From NCBI RefSeq assembly GCF_014192155.1, contig NZ_JACHXO010000010.1:1-64000 (forward strand): DNA of 64,000 nt, in the 5' to 3' direction. The notes beneath the pieces are model-generated. The model was not told where the DNA came from. It searched no databases and saw only the letters and a program-made list of their open reading frames with translations. Of this stretch, positions 36,255 through 45,734 are shown piece after piece (within the stretch, counting starts at the first letter, position 1; the number at the start of each line of letters is the position of its first letter). Origin of the DNA: Roseateles terrae. GTDB lineage: Bacteria > Pseudomonadota > Gammaproteobacteria > Burkholderiales > Burkholderiaceae_C. The position numbers were made by a program, and so were the translations under genes.

Positions 36255-36953
36255 TCAGAACCCCTCCTCCTTGGCCTTGGCCAGCAAATCCCGCCACAGG
36301 GACAGACGCACCAGCGGATTGCCCGCCGTGGTGCCGCCCACGCCGGTCCACAAACCCTCGCCGTTGAAGCTGAAGACGGGGGTCAGGTCACTGCGCTGCG
36401 AAGCCGCCCGGATCTCCGGGTTGATATTGTCCAGAATCAGGGGCTCCGCATCCGGGTCGGCATACCAGGCCAGCACCATGTGCGCCTGCATGCGTCCCTG
36501 AAACAGGGCCCGTACATACACCATGCGCAGATGCGCCTGGGGCACCCCGGCTGCCAGCAGGCTCATGTATTTGGCGATGGCGTAGTCCTCGCAGTCGCCC
36601 CGACCCTTGTCCAGCAGCTCCAGTGGCGTGGCCCAGTAGTCGATCACACCCCACACCTCCGTGTCATCCCGAAAGGCGATGCGCTGGTTGAAAAAATTGT
36701 TCACGACTGTGAGCCGCTGTCGCTCCTGCGGCAGCGCTGCGGCCCGCTGCACCATCTGCATCATGGCGCGCACCTCGACCAGGGTGCGCGGTGATCGCGC
36801 AGCGGCCTGCGCTTCCAGCTTGTCCCGATCCCAGCCGGGGGAAGGATCGGCGCGGGAGGCGAGACCCGTCCCCACCCCCAGAACGACCGCGCAGCCCAGC
36901 GCCACCAGGCCCGGACGGCTCTGGCGCTGGCGAAGGCGCGGGGTCTTGAACAT
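36255..36953 (-). CDS. lapG: LapG-like periplasmic transglutaminase-type cysteine protease
   Basis: 232 residues from the ATG at 36953. A hydrophobic N-terminal segment (LVALGCAVVLGVGTGLASRA) directs export. The bacterial transglutaminase-like cysteine peptidase triad is visible: Cys121 in GRGDCEDYA, His158 in MQAHMVLAW and Asp175 in LDNINP. LapG cleaves the N-terminus of large RTX-type surface adhesins, releasing them from the cell and dispersing biofilm, unless held by LapD. The pairing with the lapD gene just downstream supports this. No LapA-like adhesin is in the window. Confidence 0.9.
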   Translation of the reverse strand: MFKTPRLRQRQSRPGLVALGCAVVLGVGTGLASRADPSPGWDRDKLEAQAAARSPRTLVEVRAMMQMVQRAAALPQERQRLTVVNNFFNQRIAFRDDTEVWGVIDYWATPLELLDKGRGDCEDYAIAKYMSLLAAGVPQAHLRMVYVRALFQGRMQAHMVLAWYADPDAEPLILDNINPEIRAASQRSDLTPVFSFNGEGLWTGVGGTTAGNPLVRLSLWRDLLAKAKEEGF

Positions 36954-37085
36954 GCGCTGCAATGTATCTGTATCAGAAGGTATCCCTGGGCGAAGAGCGA
37001 CGAGACCGGGAACAACCGGCAATTTGCCGCAGCGGACCGAGTCGGCCCCGGAAGGCCCGACGAGATAATCTGCAACAGAAGCATC

Positions 37086-37958
37086 ATGAAGACACAAGCC
37101 GTCGTCCACCAGGAACTGGACCGCGCACGCGCCAACGGCCCGCTGCGCCAGATCCAGATCCCGCCCTGCCCCGAACTGCTCACCCGCTTGCGGGCAGCGA
37201 TGTCGGCCCATCCCCAACCGGATCTGGAAGAGGTGGGCCGCATTGCCGCGGCTGACGTCGCCATGTCCGCCACGCTGCTGCGCGTGGCCAACAGTCCGCT
37301 GCATCTGGTGGCAGGCCACGTGCCCTGCACCACCGTCGGGCAGGCGATGTACCGCATCGGCCTGGATGAAAGCGCCGCGCTGATGCAGGCCTTTCTGGTG
37401 CGGCATGCCATTCCGGTGAACAGTCCGCATCTGGCGCGCTTCTGGCAGCGCTCGACCAAGCGGGCGGTGGCCATGGCCTTCATTGCGCGGCAGTTGCCCG
37501 GCATGCAGGTGGACCTGGCCTATGGCTATGGCCTCTTCTGCCATGTGGGCATGCCGGTGCTGCTGCAAAGCGTGCGGGGCTATGGCGCCACGATGGTGGA
37601 GGCCGGTGCCCGCATCGACCGTCCGTTCATCGCCACCGAAAACGCCAATCACCGGACCGACCATGCGGTGGTCGGTGCCCTGGTGGTCAAGGTCTGGCAC
37701 CTGGCGCCCGCGCTGATGATGGCCATCCGGCTGCATCACGACTTCGACGCCCTGGGCGACGAAAGCGTCGAACCGGAAGTGCGCAGCTTGATTGCGGCGG
37801 GGGTGATCGCGGAACATCTGATGCGCCAGCATGAAGGGCTGGATGAAGATGCCGACTGGGCGGCTAACCGGGAAGGCGCCCTCAGCTGGCTGCATCTGAC
37901 CCAGGAAGACCTGGAGCACTGGGACGACACGCTTCGGCCTCTGCTCGACGAGGCCTGA
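37086..37958 (+). CDS. HDOD-domain protein
   Basis: 290 residues, one HDOD domain (about 15-215) with no other recognised module. Typical features are an IPPCPELLTRL start, the helix VGRIAAADVAMSATLLRVANSPL, and later helices with YGLFCHVGMPVLL. HDOD domains are HD-like but usually lack metal ligands; they take part in signalling output in chemotaxis, biofilm and two-component systems. It is divergent from lapG, with 132 bases between starts. A link to the c-di-GMP pair is suggested by position only. Confidence 0.8.
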   Translation: MKTQAVVHQELDRARANGPLRQIQIPPCPELLTRLRAAMSAHPQPDLEEVGRIAAADVAMSATLLRVANSPLHLVAGHVPCTTVGQAMYRIGLDESAALMQAFLVRHAIPVNSPHLARFWQRSTKRAVAMAFIARQLPGMQVDLAYGYGLFCHVGMPVLLQSVRGYGATMVEAGARIDRPFIATENANHRTDHAVVGALVVKVWHLAPALMMAIRLHHDFDALGDESVEPEVRSLIAAGVIAEHLMRQHEGLDEDADWAANREGALSWLHLTQEDLEHWDDTLRPLLDEA

Positions 37959-37968
37959 CGCCGGCCCT

Positions 37969-38883
37969 TCAGCGCTGCTGCACCGCCACGCGGGCGGCAG
38001 CCAGATCCCAGCGGGCGCAGCCCACGCTCTTGAACACCCGGGTGCGGCCGTCGTCCAGCGGCTGCTGGCCCATCACCAGATCTTCCAGCGACGCCTGCGG
38101 TTGGAAGAGGCCAGCGGCCATCAGATCCCCGGCTTCCGCCTGGGCACCGACCGGATCGTCCACCCAGACCTGCGCATCGCGCACCAGCTCCGGCGGCAAC
38201 TCCACCATGTCCTCGCGGAAGGCGCCGACGCCGACCACCAGCGCCCCCTCGCCCACCCCCGGGCGCAGCACCGGCACCCGGCTGGTGGTGGCGCAGAGGA
38301 TCAGGTCCCAGTCGTGACGGTTCTGGGATTCCGGCGGCAGCGGCTCAACGCCCAAGGTCTCGACGAAGGACGGCACCTGCTGATGGCCCTGCACATGGAT
38401 GGTGGCCTGCGGCTGCAGCGCCTGCAGGGCCTGCACATGCGCATGGGCCTGGACACCTCCGCCGACCACCAGCACCCGCCGCAGCACGCGGCGTGACAGC
38501 AGCTTCACCGCCAGCATCGTGACGGCCGCCGTACGGCGTGCCGTCAGCGTCGGGCCGTCCAGCACTGCCAGGCGTTCGCCGGTGCGGCTGTCCAGCGCCA
38601 CGACTTCACCGGCAATCGTCGGCAGGCCCAGCGCCGCATTCAGCGGATGCACGCTGACCAGCTTGGTGATGGTGAGCGTGTCGCTCATGCAGGGCATGAC
38701 CAGCAAAACACCGTCCTGCCGCAGCGGCAGCACCTGGCGCGGCGGGCAGATGAGGCGGCCTTCATGATGCTCGCGGCAGACCTGCGCCACCTCGTCCATC
38801 AGCAGCGCCCACGGCAGCGCGCGGGCGGTGGCGGGTCCGTCCAGCAGGCGAAGGCCGGGCAACTGGGTGGGGTCGGTGGTCAT
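37969..38883 (-). CDS. Ornithine cyclodeaminase / mu-crystallin family protein
   Basis: 304 residues. The family pattern is visible: LPPRQVLPL-like substrate loop with the conserved Arg and an MPCM segment, KLVSVHPLNAALGLP, the TARRTAAVTMLAVKLLS helix, and the Rossmann motif VVGGGVQAHAHVQAL. This group includes ornithine cyclodeaminase, alanine dehydrogenase and delta1-pyrroline-2-carboxylate (proline/hydroxyproline pathway) reductase. The last is a plausible role, given the length and the NAD(P)-binding motif, but the substrate is not settled. It converges with the HDOD gene, 10 bases apart. Confidence 0.8.
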   Translation of the reverse strand: MTTDPTQLPGLRLLDGPATARALPWALLMDEVAQVCREHHEGRLICPPRQVLPLRQDGVLLVMPCMSDTLTITKLVSVHPLNAALGLPTIAGEVVALDSRTGERLAVLDGPTLTARRTAAVTMLAVKLLSRRVLRRVLVVGGGVQAHAHVQALQALQPQATIHVQGHQQVPSFVETLGVEPLPPESQNRHDWDLILCATTSRVPVLRPGVGEGALVVGVGAFREDMVELPPELVRDAQVWVDDPVGAQAEAGDLMAAGLFQPQASLEDLVMGQQPLDDGRTRVFKSVGCARWDLAAARVAVQQR

Positions 38884-38944
38884 GGCTCAAGCATATCGAG
38901 GAGGAGCCCGTCGGCCTATGGTCACGGCCTGGGGGTTTCCGAGA

Positions 38945-38974
38945 AGAAAAAAGCCCGGCTGCGGAGCCGGGCTT
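38945..38974 (-). terminator. Rho-independent terminator of the pyruvate dehydrogenase operon
   Basis: On the minus strand the 9-bp stem AGCCCGGCT / AGCCGGGCT closes on a short CCGC loop and is followed by TTTTT. It lies about 90 bases after the lpdA stop, at the end of aceE-aceF-lpdA. Confidence 0.88.
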
Positions 38975-39032
38975 GGGGTCAGGACGGGACGGCCATGCTG
39001 CACAGGCCGATCATGCCGGTCATCCCGGTCAT

Positions 39033-39068
39033 TGCGCTGTCACCTGCGCTGTCACCTGCGCCGTCACT
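39033..39068. repeat. 12-bp tandem repeat at the end of lpdA
   Basis: Three head-to-tail copies of TGCGCTGTCACC, the third with two changes, spanning the lpdA stop codon region (stop at 39064-39066). The last copy overlaps the lpdA C-terminus. Confidence 0.7.
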
Positions 39069-40917
39069 TGCGCGGCGGGGGCACGTCGGTGCAGGAGCCA
39101 TGCGCCACTTCCGCCGCCAGCCCGATGCTTTCGCCCAGGGTCGGATGCGGGTGGATGGTCTTGCCGATGTCCACCGCGTCGGCGCCCATCTCGATGGCCA
39201 GGGCGATCTCGCCGATCATGTCGCCCGCATGGGTGCCCACGATGCCGCCACCGATGATGCGATGGGTCTCTTCATCAAACAGCAGTTTGGTGAAGCCTTC
39301 ATCGCGGTTGTTGGCGATGGCGCGGCCCGACGCATTCCAGGGCAGCAGGCCCTTCTTGTACTTGATGCCGCGGGCCTTGGCCTCGTCTTCGGTGATGCCG
39401 ACCCAGGCCACTTCCGGATCGGTGTACGCCACGCTCGGAATGACGCGTGCATCGAAACGGGACTTGGCCAGTGCTTCGTCGCCCAGCAGTTCACCGGCGA
39501 TCACTTCCGCCGCCACGTGACCTTCATGCACCGCCTTGTGCGCCAGCATCGGCTGACCCACCAGGTCGCCGATGGCAAACACGTTGGGCACGTTGGTGCG
39601 CATCTGCACGTCCACCGGCACGAAGCCGCGGTCGGTCACGATCACACCGGCCTTGTCGGCGCCGATCTTCTTGCCGTTGGGGCTGCGGCCGACGGCCTGC
39701 AGCACCAGGTCATACACCTGCGGCTCCTTCGGCGCACCTTCGCCTTCGAAGGTCACCTTGATGCCTTCGGGCGTGGCTTCGGCCGACACCGTCTTGGTGT
39801 TGAGCATGATGTTGTCGAAGCGCGGCGCATTCATCTTCTGCCACACCTTGACCAGATCACGGTCGGCGCCGGTCATCAGCGTGGGCAGCATTTCCACGAC
39901 GTCCAGGCGTGCGCCCAGGGTGGAATAGACGGTGCCCATTTCCAGGCCGATGATGCCGCCGCCGACGATCAACATGCGCTTGGGCTTGCTGGTCAGCTCC
40001 AGCGCACCGGTCGAGTCGATCACCCGCGGATCGTTGGGCATGAACGGCAGGCGCACCGCCTGCGATCCCGCCGCGAGGATGATCTTCTTGAACTTGAGCG
40101 TCTGGGCCTTGCCGCTGCGTTCCTGGCCGGTGCCGCTGGTCTCTTCCACCGACAGATGCTGGGCGTCCAGCAGCTGACCGTAGCCGCGCACCACCGTGAC
40201 CTTGCGCATCTTGGCCATCATGTCCAGGCCCTTGGTGAGCTTGCCGACGACCTTCTGCTTGTGGGCGAGAAGCTTGGGCAGCTCGACCGTCGGTTCACCA
40301 TAGGCCACGCCCAGGTCCGCGAAGTGCTTGACCTCGTCCATCACCGCGGCCACATGCAGCAGCGCCTTGGACGGGATGCAGCCGACGTTCAGACAGACGC
40401 CGCCCAGGGTGGCGTAACGCTCGACCAGCGCGACCTTCAGGCCCAGGTCGGCCGCGCGGAAGGCGGCCGAGTAACCGCCGGGGCCACCGCCCAGGACGAT
40501 GACGTCGAATTCACCATCGGCGTTGCCGGTGTAGGTGGCGGCTTGCGGGGCCGGGCCGGCCGCTGCTGCAGCGGGGGCCGGTGCAGCCGCGGGGGCTGCG
40601 GCCGCCGGCGCTGAAGCGGGAGTCGGTGCGGGTGCGGGTGCGGCTGCAGGAGCCGAGGCGTCTGCCGGCGCTGCCGCGGCATCGCTTTCCAGCGTCACCA
40701 GCAGGTCGCCCTGATTGATCTTGTCGCCCAGCTTGACCTTGAGCTCCTTGACCACGCCTGCGGCCGACGACGGAATCTCCATCGACGCCTTGTCGCTCTC
40801 CACCGTCACCAGGCTCTGTTCCGCCTTGATGGTGTCGCCCGGCTTCACCAGGACCTCGATGATCGCAACGTCCTTGAAATCGCCGATGTCAGGGACTTTG
40901 ACTTCTACCAATGCCAT
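39064..40917 (-). CDS. lpdA: Dihydrolipoyl dehydrogenase (E3) with N-terminal lipoyl domain
   Basis: 617 residues. An N-terminal lipoyl domain (about 1-80; lipoylated Lys43 in ESDKAS) is joined by an Ala/Pro linker to a complete flavoprotein disulfide reductase. Seen: the FAD motif [10 protein letters not shown], the redox Cys pair in [13 protein letters not shown], the NAD motif [10 protein letters not shown] and the active-site His in [10 protein letters not shown]3 reoxidises dihydrolipoyl groups of E2 using NAD. E3 with its own lipoyl domain is known from Neisseria and other betaproteobacteria. It is the third gene of the pyruvate dehydrogenase operon, 61 bases after aceF. Confidence 0.95.
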   Translation of the reverse strand: MALVEVKVPDIGDFKDVAIIEVLVKPGDTIKAEQSLVTVESDKASMEIPSSAAGVVKELKVKLGDKINQGDLLVTLESDAAAAPADASAPAAAPAPAPTPASAPAAAAPAAAPAPAAAAAGPAPQAATYTGNADGEFDVIVLGGGPGGYSAAFRAADLGLKVALVERYATLGGVCLNVGCIPSKALLHVAAVMDEVKHFADLGVAYGEPTVELPKLLAHKQKVVGKLTKGLDMMAKMRKVTVVRGYGQLLDAQHLSVEETSGTGQERSGKAQTLKFKKIILAAGSQAVRLPFMPNDPRVIDSTGALELTSKPKRMLIVGGGIIGLEMGTVYSTLGARLDVVEMLPTLMTGADRDLVKVWQKMNAPRFDNIMLNTKTVSAEATPEGIKVTFEGEGAPKEPQVYDLVLQAVGRSPNGKKIGADKAGVIVTDRGFVPVDVQMRTNVPNVFAIGDLVGQPMLAHKAVHEGHVAAEVIAGELLGDEALAKSRFDARVIPSVAYTDPEVAWVGITEDEAKARGIKYKKGLLPWNASGRAIANNRDEGFTKLLFDEETHRIIGGGIVGTHAGDMIGEIALAIEMGADAVDIGKTIHPHPTLGESIGLAAEVAHGSCTDVPPPRK

Positions 40918-40978
40918 AGCTGTCTCTCTTCGTATGTGATGCCGCCCCGCCGGAGCGGGGCCGGAAGCTCATGTGTCC

Positions 40979-42709
40979 TCAGAGGACGATGCGGCGGAAG
41001 TCCGCGAGCAGTTGGGCGAAGTAGACGTTGAAGCGGGCCGCGGCCGCGCCGTCGATGACGCGGTGATCCCAGCTCAGCGACAGCGGCAGGATCAGGCGCG
41101 GCACGAACTGCTTGCCGTCCCACACCGGACGGGTGACGCTCTTGCACACACCCATGATCGCGACTTCCGGCGCATTGATGATGGGGGTGAAGTAGGTGCC
41201 GCCAATGCCGCCCAGCGACGAGATGGAGAAGCAGCCGCCGGTCATCTCCGCGGGCGACAGCTTGCCGTCGCGGGCCTTTTTGGCCAGCTCGGACATTTCC
41301 TGGCTGATCTGGAAGATGCCCTTCTTGTCGGCATCCCGGATCACCGGGACCATCAGGCCATTGGGCGTGTCCGCCGCAAAACCGATGTGGAAGTAGTTCT
41401 TCAGCACCAGTTGCGCGGTGTCGCCCGTGCCGTCCAGCGAAGCGTTGAACTCGGGGAACTTCTTCAGGGCCGCGACCGTCGCCTTGATCATGAAGGCCAG
41501 CATCGTCACCTTGACGCCGGACTTCTCGTTTTCCTTGTTCAGTTGAACGCGGAAGGCTTCCAGCTCGGTGATGTCCGCATCTTCATGGTTGGTGACATGC
41601 GGAATGGTGACCCAGTTGCGATGCAGGTTGGCGCCGCTGATCTTCTTGATGCGCGGGAGGTCCTTGCGCTCGACCGGGCCGAACTTCTCGAAGTCGACCT
41701 TGGGCCAGGGCAGCAGACCGGGGAAGGCACCGCCACCGGATGCACCGGCAGGCGCGGCGGCCTTCTGGGCAGTGGTCTGTACCGAGCCGGCCATCACCGC
41801 CTTGACGAAGCCCTGAACGTCGGATTCGGTGATCCGGCCCTTGGGACCGGACCCCTTGACCTCTTCCAGCGGCACGCCCAGTTCACGCGCCAGCTTGCGG
41901 ATGCTGGGCGAGGCGTGGGGCAGCTGGCCCTTCGGCGCAGTGGGCTCGTGCGGGGGCAGGGCGGCGGTCGGGACCTGACGGTCCGGCGCCGGTGCGGAGG
42001 CGGTGGCGGCTGCCGGAGCGGCAGCAGCTGCGGACGTGGGCGCAGCGGCTGGTGCAGCAGCCGCCGGAGCAGGTGCCGAAGCAGGCGCAGAAGCGCCGCC
42101 GGTGGCTTCGATTACGGCGATGGCCGAGCCCTTGGCGACCTTGTCGCCCAGCTTGACCTTCAGCTCCTTGACTACGCCGGCATGCGACGACGGGATTTCC
42201 ATCGAAGCCTTGTCGCTCTCAACGGTGATCAGGCTCTGTTCGACCTTGACGGTGTCGCCCACCTTGACCAGCACTTCGATGACGGCCACTTCGTCGAAAT
42301 CGCCAATGTCGGGGATCACGACGGTGACGGGGCCGGCCGATGCGGGGGCCGCGGCGGCAGGTGCAGCGGCCTGGGCCGGTGCGGCTGCAGGGGCGGCCTG
42401 CGCGGGCGCTGCGGGCGCTGGTGCAGCCGCCGCCGGTGCTGCGGCAGGCGCTGACGCACCTGCGCCGGCATCCGCCGCTTCCAGCACCAGAATCACTGCG
42501 CCTTCGGCGATCTTGTCGCCGAGCTTGACCTTGAGTTCCTTGACCACGCCGGCATGCGAGGAGGGAATCTCCATCGATGCCTTGTCGCTTTCCACCGTGA
42601 TCAGGCTCTGTTCGGCCTTCACCGTGTCGCCGGGCTTGACCAGCAGCTCGATGATCGCCACTTCCGAGAAGTCGCCGATATCGGGAACCTTGACCTCAAC
42701 CAATGCCAT
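40979..42709 (-). CDS. aceF: Dihydrolipoamide acetyltransferase (E2 of pyruvate dehydrogenase)
   Basis: 576 residues. Two lipoyl domains (Lys43 and Lys167, each in [10 protein letters not shown]) are separated by Ala/Pro linkers. A peripheral-subunit-binding domain follows ([25 protein letters not shown]), then the catalytic acetyltransferase domain ending in [15 protein letters not shown], with the active-site His and Asp. It transfers acetyl from the E1-loaded lipoyl arm to CoA. It sits between aceE (28 bases upstream) and lpdA. Confidence 0.96.
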   Translation of the reverse strand: MALVEVKVPDIGDFSEVAIIELLVKPGDTVKAEQSLITVESDKASMEIPSSHAGVVKELKVKLGDKIAEGAVILVLEAADAGAGASAPAAAPAAAAPAPAAPAQAAPAAAPAQAAAPAAAAPASAGPVTVVIPDIGDFDEVAVIEVLVKVGDTVKVEQSLITVESDKASMEIPSSHAGVVKELKVKLGDKVAKGSAIAVIEATGGASAPASAPAPAAAAPAAAPTSAAAAAPAAATASAPAPDRQVPTAALPPHEPTAPKGQLPHASPSIRKLARELGVPLEEVKGSGPKGRITESDVQGFVKAVMAGSVQTTAQKAAAPAGASGGGAFPGLLPWPKVDFEKFGPVERKDLPRIKKISGANLHRNWVTIPHVTNHEDADITELEAFRVQLNKENEKSGVKVTMLAFMIKATVAALKKFPEFNASLDGTGDTAQLVLKNYFHIGFAADTPNGLMVPVIRDADKKGIFQISQEMSELAKKARDGKLSPAEMTGGCFSISSLGGIGGTYFTPIINAPEVAIMGVCKSVTRPVWDGKQFVPRLILPLSLSWDHRVIDGAAAARFNVYFAQLLADFRRIVL

Positions 42710-42737
42710 GGGATGTCTCCGGGAAATTGTCTAACGC

Positions 42738-45446
42738 TCAGGCGTACAGCGGGTTGATCTTGTCCGCCTTGATGCCGTACTTGGCGATGGCCTCGGCCAC
42801 CTTGGCAGCCGGGATCTTGCCTTCGTCGGCCAGGCTCTTGAGGGCGGCCACCACGATGTAATGGCGGTTGACTTCGAAGTGTTCGCGCAGCTTGGAGCGG
42901 AAATCGCTGCGGCCGAAACCGTCGGTGCCCAGCACCTTGTAGGCGCGGCCGGCCGGGATGTAGGCGCGAATCTGCTCGGCGTAGCTCTTCATGTAATCAG
43001 TCGAGGCAATCACCGGACCCTGCACCTTGCTCAGCTGCTGCGTCACATACGGCACGCAGGCCAGCTCGGTCGGATGCAGCAGGTTCCAGCGCTCTGCGTT
43101 CTGGCCGTCGCGGGCCAGTTCGTTGAAGCTCGGGCAGCTCCAGACGTTGGCGCCCACGCCCCAGTCCGACTCCAGCAGCTTCTTGGCCGCCTGGCTTTCG
43201 CGCAGGATGGTGCCCGAGCCCAGCAGGTTGACGGTCAGCGGCTGTGCAGCACCGGCCTCTTCCAGCAGGTACATGCCCTTGAGGATCTGCTCTTCCGTGC
43301 CGGCCTTCAGGCCCGGCATGGCGTAGTTCTCGTTGAGCAGGGTGATGTAGAAGAACACGTTCTCCTGGTTCTCCACCATGCGCTTGAGACCGGCGTGCAG
43401 GATCACCGCCACTTCATGGGCGAAGGTCGGGTCGTAGCTGATGCAGTTCGGGATGGTGCCGGCCAGGATGTGGCTGTGGCCGTCTTCGTGCTGCAGGCCT
43501 TCACCGTTCAGCGTGGTCCGGCCGGACGTGCCGCCCAGCAGGAAGCCGCGGGCCTGCATGTCGCCCGCCGCCCAGGCCAGGTCGCCGATGCGCTGGAAGC
43601 CGAACATCGAGTAGTAGACGTAGAACGGGATCATCACCCGGTTGTTCGTCGAGTACGACGTGGCCGCAGCGATCCAGCTGGCCATGCCGCCCGCTTCGTT
43701 GATGCCTTCCTGCAGGATCTGGCCGGCCTTGTCTTCCTTGTAGTACATCACCTGGTCCTTGTCGACCGGGGTGTAGAGCTGACCCTTGGGGTTGTAGATG
43801 CCGATCTGGCGGAACAGGCCTTCCATGCCGAAGGTGCGGGCTTCGTCCACCAGGATGGGCACGGTGCGCGGGCCCAGGGCCTTGTCACGCAGCAGCGTGG
43901 TCAGGAAGCGGACGTAAGCCTGGGTCGTCGAGATCTCGCGGCCTTCGGCGGTCGGGTCCAGCACGGCCTGGAAGGTGGCCAGGTCGGGCACCGTCAGGGC
44001 TTCGTCGGCCTGCGGGCGACGCTTGGGCAGGTAGCCGCCCAGCGCCTTGCGGCGCTCCTGCAGGTACTGCATCTCGGGCGTGTCATCGGCCGGCTTGTAG
44101 AACGGGATCTTGGCCAGTTCCGAGTCGGGGATGGGGATGTTGAAGCGGTCGCGGAAGGCCTTGATGTCCTCGTCCTGCAGCTTCTTGGTCTGGTGAGCGG
44201 TGTTCTTGCCTTCACCGATCTTGCCCATGCCGTAGCCCTTGACCGTCTTGATCAGCATGACGGTCGGCTGGCCGACGGTGTTGACGGCGCGGTGGTAGGC
44301 CGCATAGACCTTCTGCGGATCGTGGCCGCCGCGGTTCAGGCGCCAGATGTCCTCGTCGCTCATGTTCTCGACCATCTTCAGCAGCTCGGGGTGCTTGCCG
44401 AAGAAGTGCTTGCGAACGAACGCGCCATCGTTGGCCTTGTAGGCCTGGTAGTCGCCGTCCAGCGTCTCCATCATGACCTTGCGCAGCAGCTCCTGCTTGT
44501 CGCGGGCCAGCAGCGGATCCCAGTAGGAGCCCCAGATCAGCTTGATGACGTTCCAGCCGGCACCGCGGAACTCGCCTTCGAGTTCCTGGATGATCTTGCC
44601 GTTGCCGCGCACCGGGCCGTCCAGGCGCTGCAGGTTGCAGTTCACCACGAAGATCAGATTGTCCAGCTTTTCGCGGGCAGCCAGGCCAATGGCGCCGAGC
44701 GATTCCGGCTCGTCCATTTCGCCGTCGCCCAGGAACACCCACACCTTGCGCTTGGAGGTGTCGGCAATGCCGCGGGCATGCAGGTACTTCAGGAACCGGG
44801 CCTGATAGATGGCCATCAGCGGGCCCAGGCCCATCGAGACGGTCGGGAACTGCCAGAACTCGGGCATCAGCTTCGGATGCGGATAGCTGGACAGGCCCTT
44901 GCCGTCCACTTCCTGGCGGAAGTTGTTCAGCTGCTCTTCGGTGATGCGGCCTTCCATAAAGGCGCGGGCATAGATGCCGGGGGCGCTGTGGCCCTGGATG
45001 TAGAGCAGGTCGCCGCCGTGCACGCCGTCGTCGGCATGCCAGAAGTGGTTGAAGCCGCAGCCCAGCATGGTGGCCAGCGAAGCGAAGCTGGAGATGTGAC
45101 CGCCCAGGTCACCGCCGTCTTCCGGATGCAGACGGTTGGCGCGCACCACCATGGCCATCGCATTCCAGCGCATGAAGGCGCGCAGGCGCTCTTCCATGTC
45201 GATATTGCCGGGGAAGCGCTCTTCCTGATCCGTCGGGATGGTGTTGACGTAGGCGGTGGTGGCGGAGAACGGGACGTCGATGCCGGCCTGGCGGGCATGG
45301 TCGATCAGCGTTTCCAGCAGGAAGTGGGCACGGTCGCCGCCTTCGGTGCCAATCACGGCGGACAGCGCGTCCAGCCATTCCTTGGTTTCGAGAGCGTCGG
45401 TGTCATTGGCGGCTGCGCCGAGGAATGACTGGGGCTGCGCGGACAT
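42738..45446 (-). CDS. aceE: Pyruvate dehydrogenase E1 component, homodimeric type
   Basis: 902 residues from the ATG at 45446, with AGGAG about nine bases upstream. Full length for AceE. The thiamine diphosphate motif is GDGEMDEPES through VVNCNLQRLDG; HISSFAS and GHSAPGIYARAF are typical N-terminal blocks, and DKDQVMYYKED and EGLQHEDGHS lie in the middle and C-terminal domains. It decarboxylates pyruvate and acetylates the E2 lipoyl group. First gene of aceE-aceF-lpdA, divergent from a PAS histidine kinase gene, with about 290 bases between starts. No PdhR-type regulator is adjacent. Confidence 0.96.
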   Translation of the reverse strand: MSAQPQSFLGAAANDTDALETKEWLDALSAVIGTEGGDRAHFLLETLIDHARQAGIDVPFSATTAYVNTIPTDQEERFPGNIDMEERLRAFMRWNAMAMVVRANRLHPEDGGDLGGHISSFASLATMLGCGFNHFWHADDGVHGGDLLYIQGHSAPGIYARAFMEGRITEEQLNNFRQEVDGKGLSSYPHPKLMPEFWQFPTVSMGLGPLMAIYQARFLKYLHARGIADTSKRKVWVFLGDGEMDEPESLGAIGLAAREKLDNLIFVVNCNLQRLDGPVRGNGKIIQELEGEFRGAGWNVIKLIWGSYWDPLLARDKQELLRKVMMETLDGDYQAYKANDGAFVRKHFFGKHPELLKMVENMSDEDIWRLNRGGHDPQKVYAAYHRAVNTVGQPTVMLIKTVKGYGMGKIGEGKNTAHQTKKLQDEDIKAFRDRFNIPIPDSELAKIPFYKPADDTPEMQYLQERRKALGGYLPKRRPQADEALTVPDLATFQAVLDPTAEGREISTTQAYVRFLTTLLRDKALGPRTVPILVDEARTFGMEGLFRQIGIYNPKGQLYTPVDKDQVMYYKEDKAGQILQEGINEAGGMASWIAAATSYSTNNRVMIPFYVYYSMFGFQRIGDLAWAAGDMQARGFLLGGTSGRTTLNGEGLQHEDGHSHILAGTIPNCISYDPTFAHEVAVILHAGLKRMVENQENVFFYITLLNENYAMPGLKAGTEEQILKGMYLLEEAGAAQPLTVNLLGSGTILRESQAAKKLLESDWGVGANVWSCPSFNELARDGQNAERWNLLHPTELACVPYVTQQLSKVQGPVIASTDYMKSYAEQIRAYIPAGRAYKVLGTDGFGRSDFRSKLREHFEVNRHYIVVAALKSLADEGKIPAAKVAEAIAKYGIKADKINPLYA

Positions 45447-45734
45447 GGTCTTGTCTCCTGTTTTCACGGCCCGGCACCCCGGACCACACGACTAGCTTAG
45501 GCAAATGCCTGGGGCAAGGCACCTGCCAGAAGATGGAGGCCCTTCGGGCCCACGGCGGCGGAGTTTCGCATAAGCCCGGCATTTTCCAAATAGTGCCATG
45601 TGATTTCACTTTATGAAATTCTGGCGCCTGGCTGGGACCGGCACGGGCCCCGTCATCCGCATGCCGGGGCGATCAGGGAATGCCCCGAGACGGCACCTCC
45701 GGGAGGGCCGCTGCCGCCCGGGATAATCCGGCGC

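Noticed and set aside
37969..38883. Alanine dehydrogenase or true ornithine cyclodeaminase call
   Set aside because: The superfamily is clear but residues that separate these activities cannot be assigned with confidence, so only the family is named.
42861..45428. Long plus-strand open frame (855 codons) opposite aceE
   Set aside because: It mirrors a fully conserved aceE. The translation is His/Val/Gln/Ala-rich without any family motif, a typical high-GC antisense frame.
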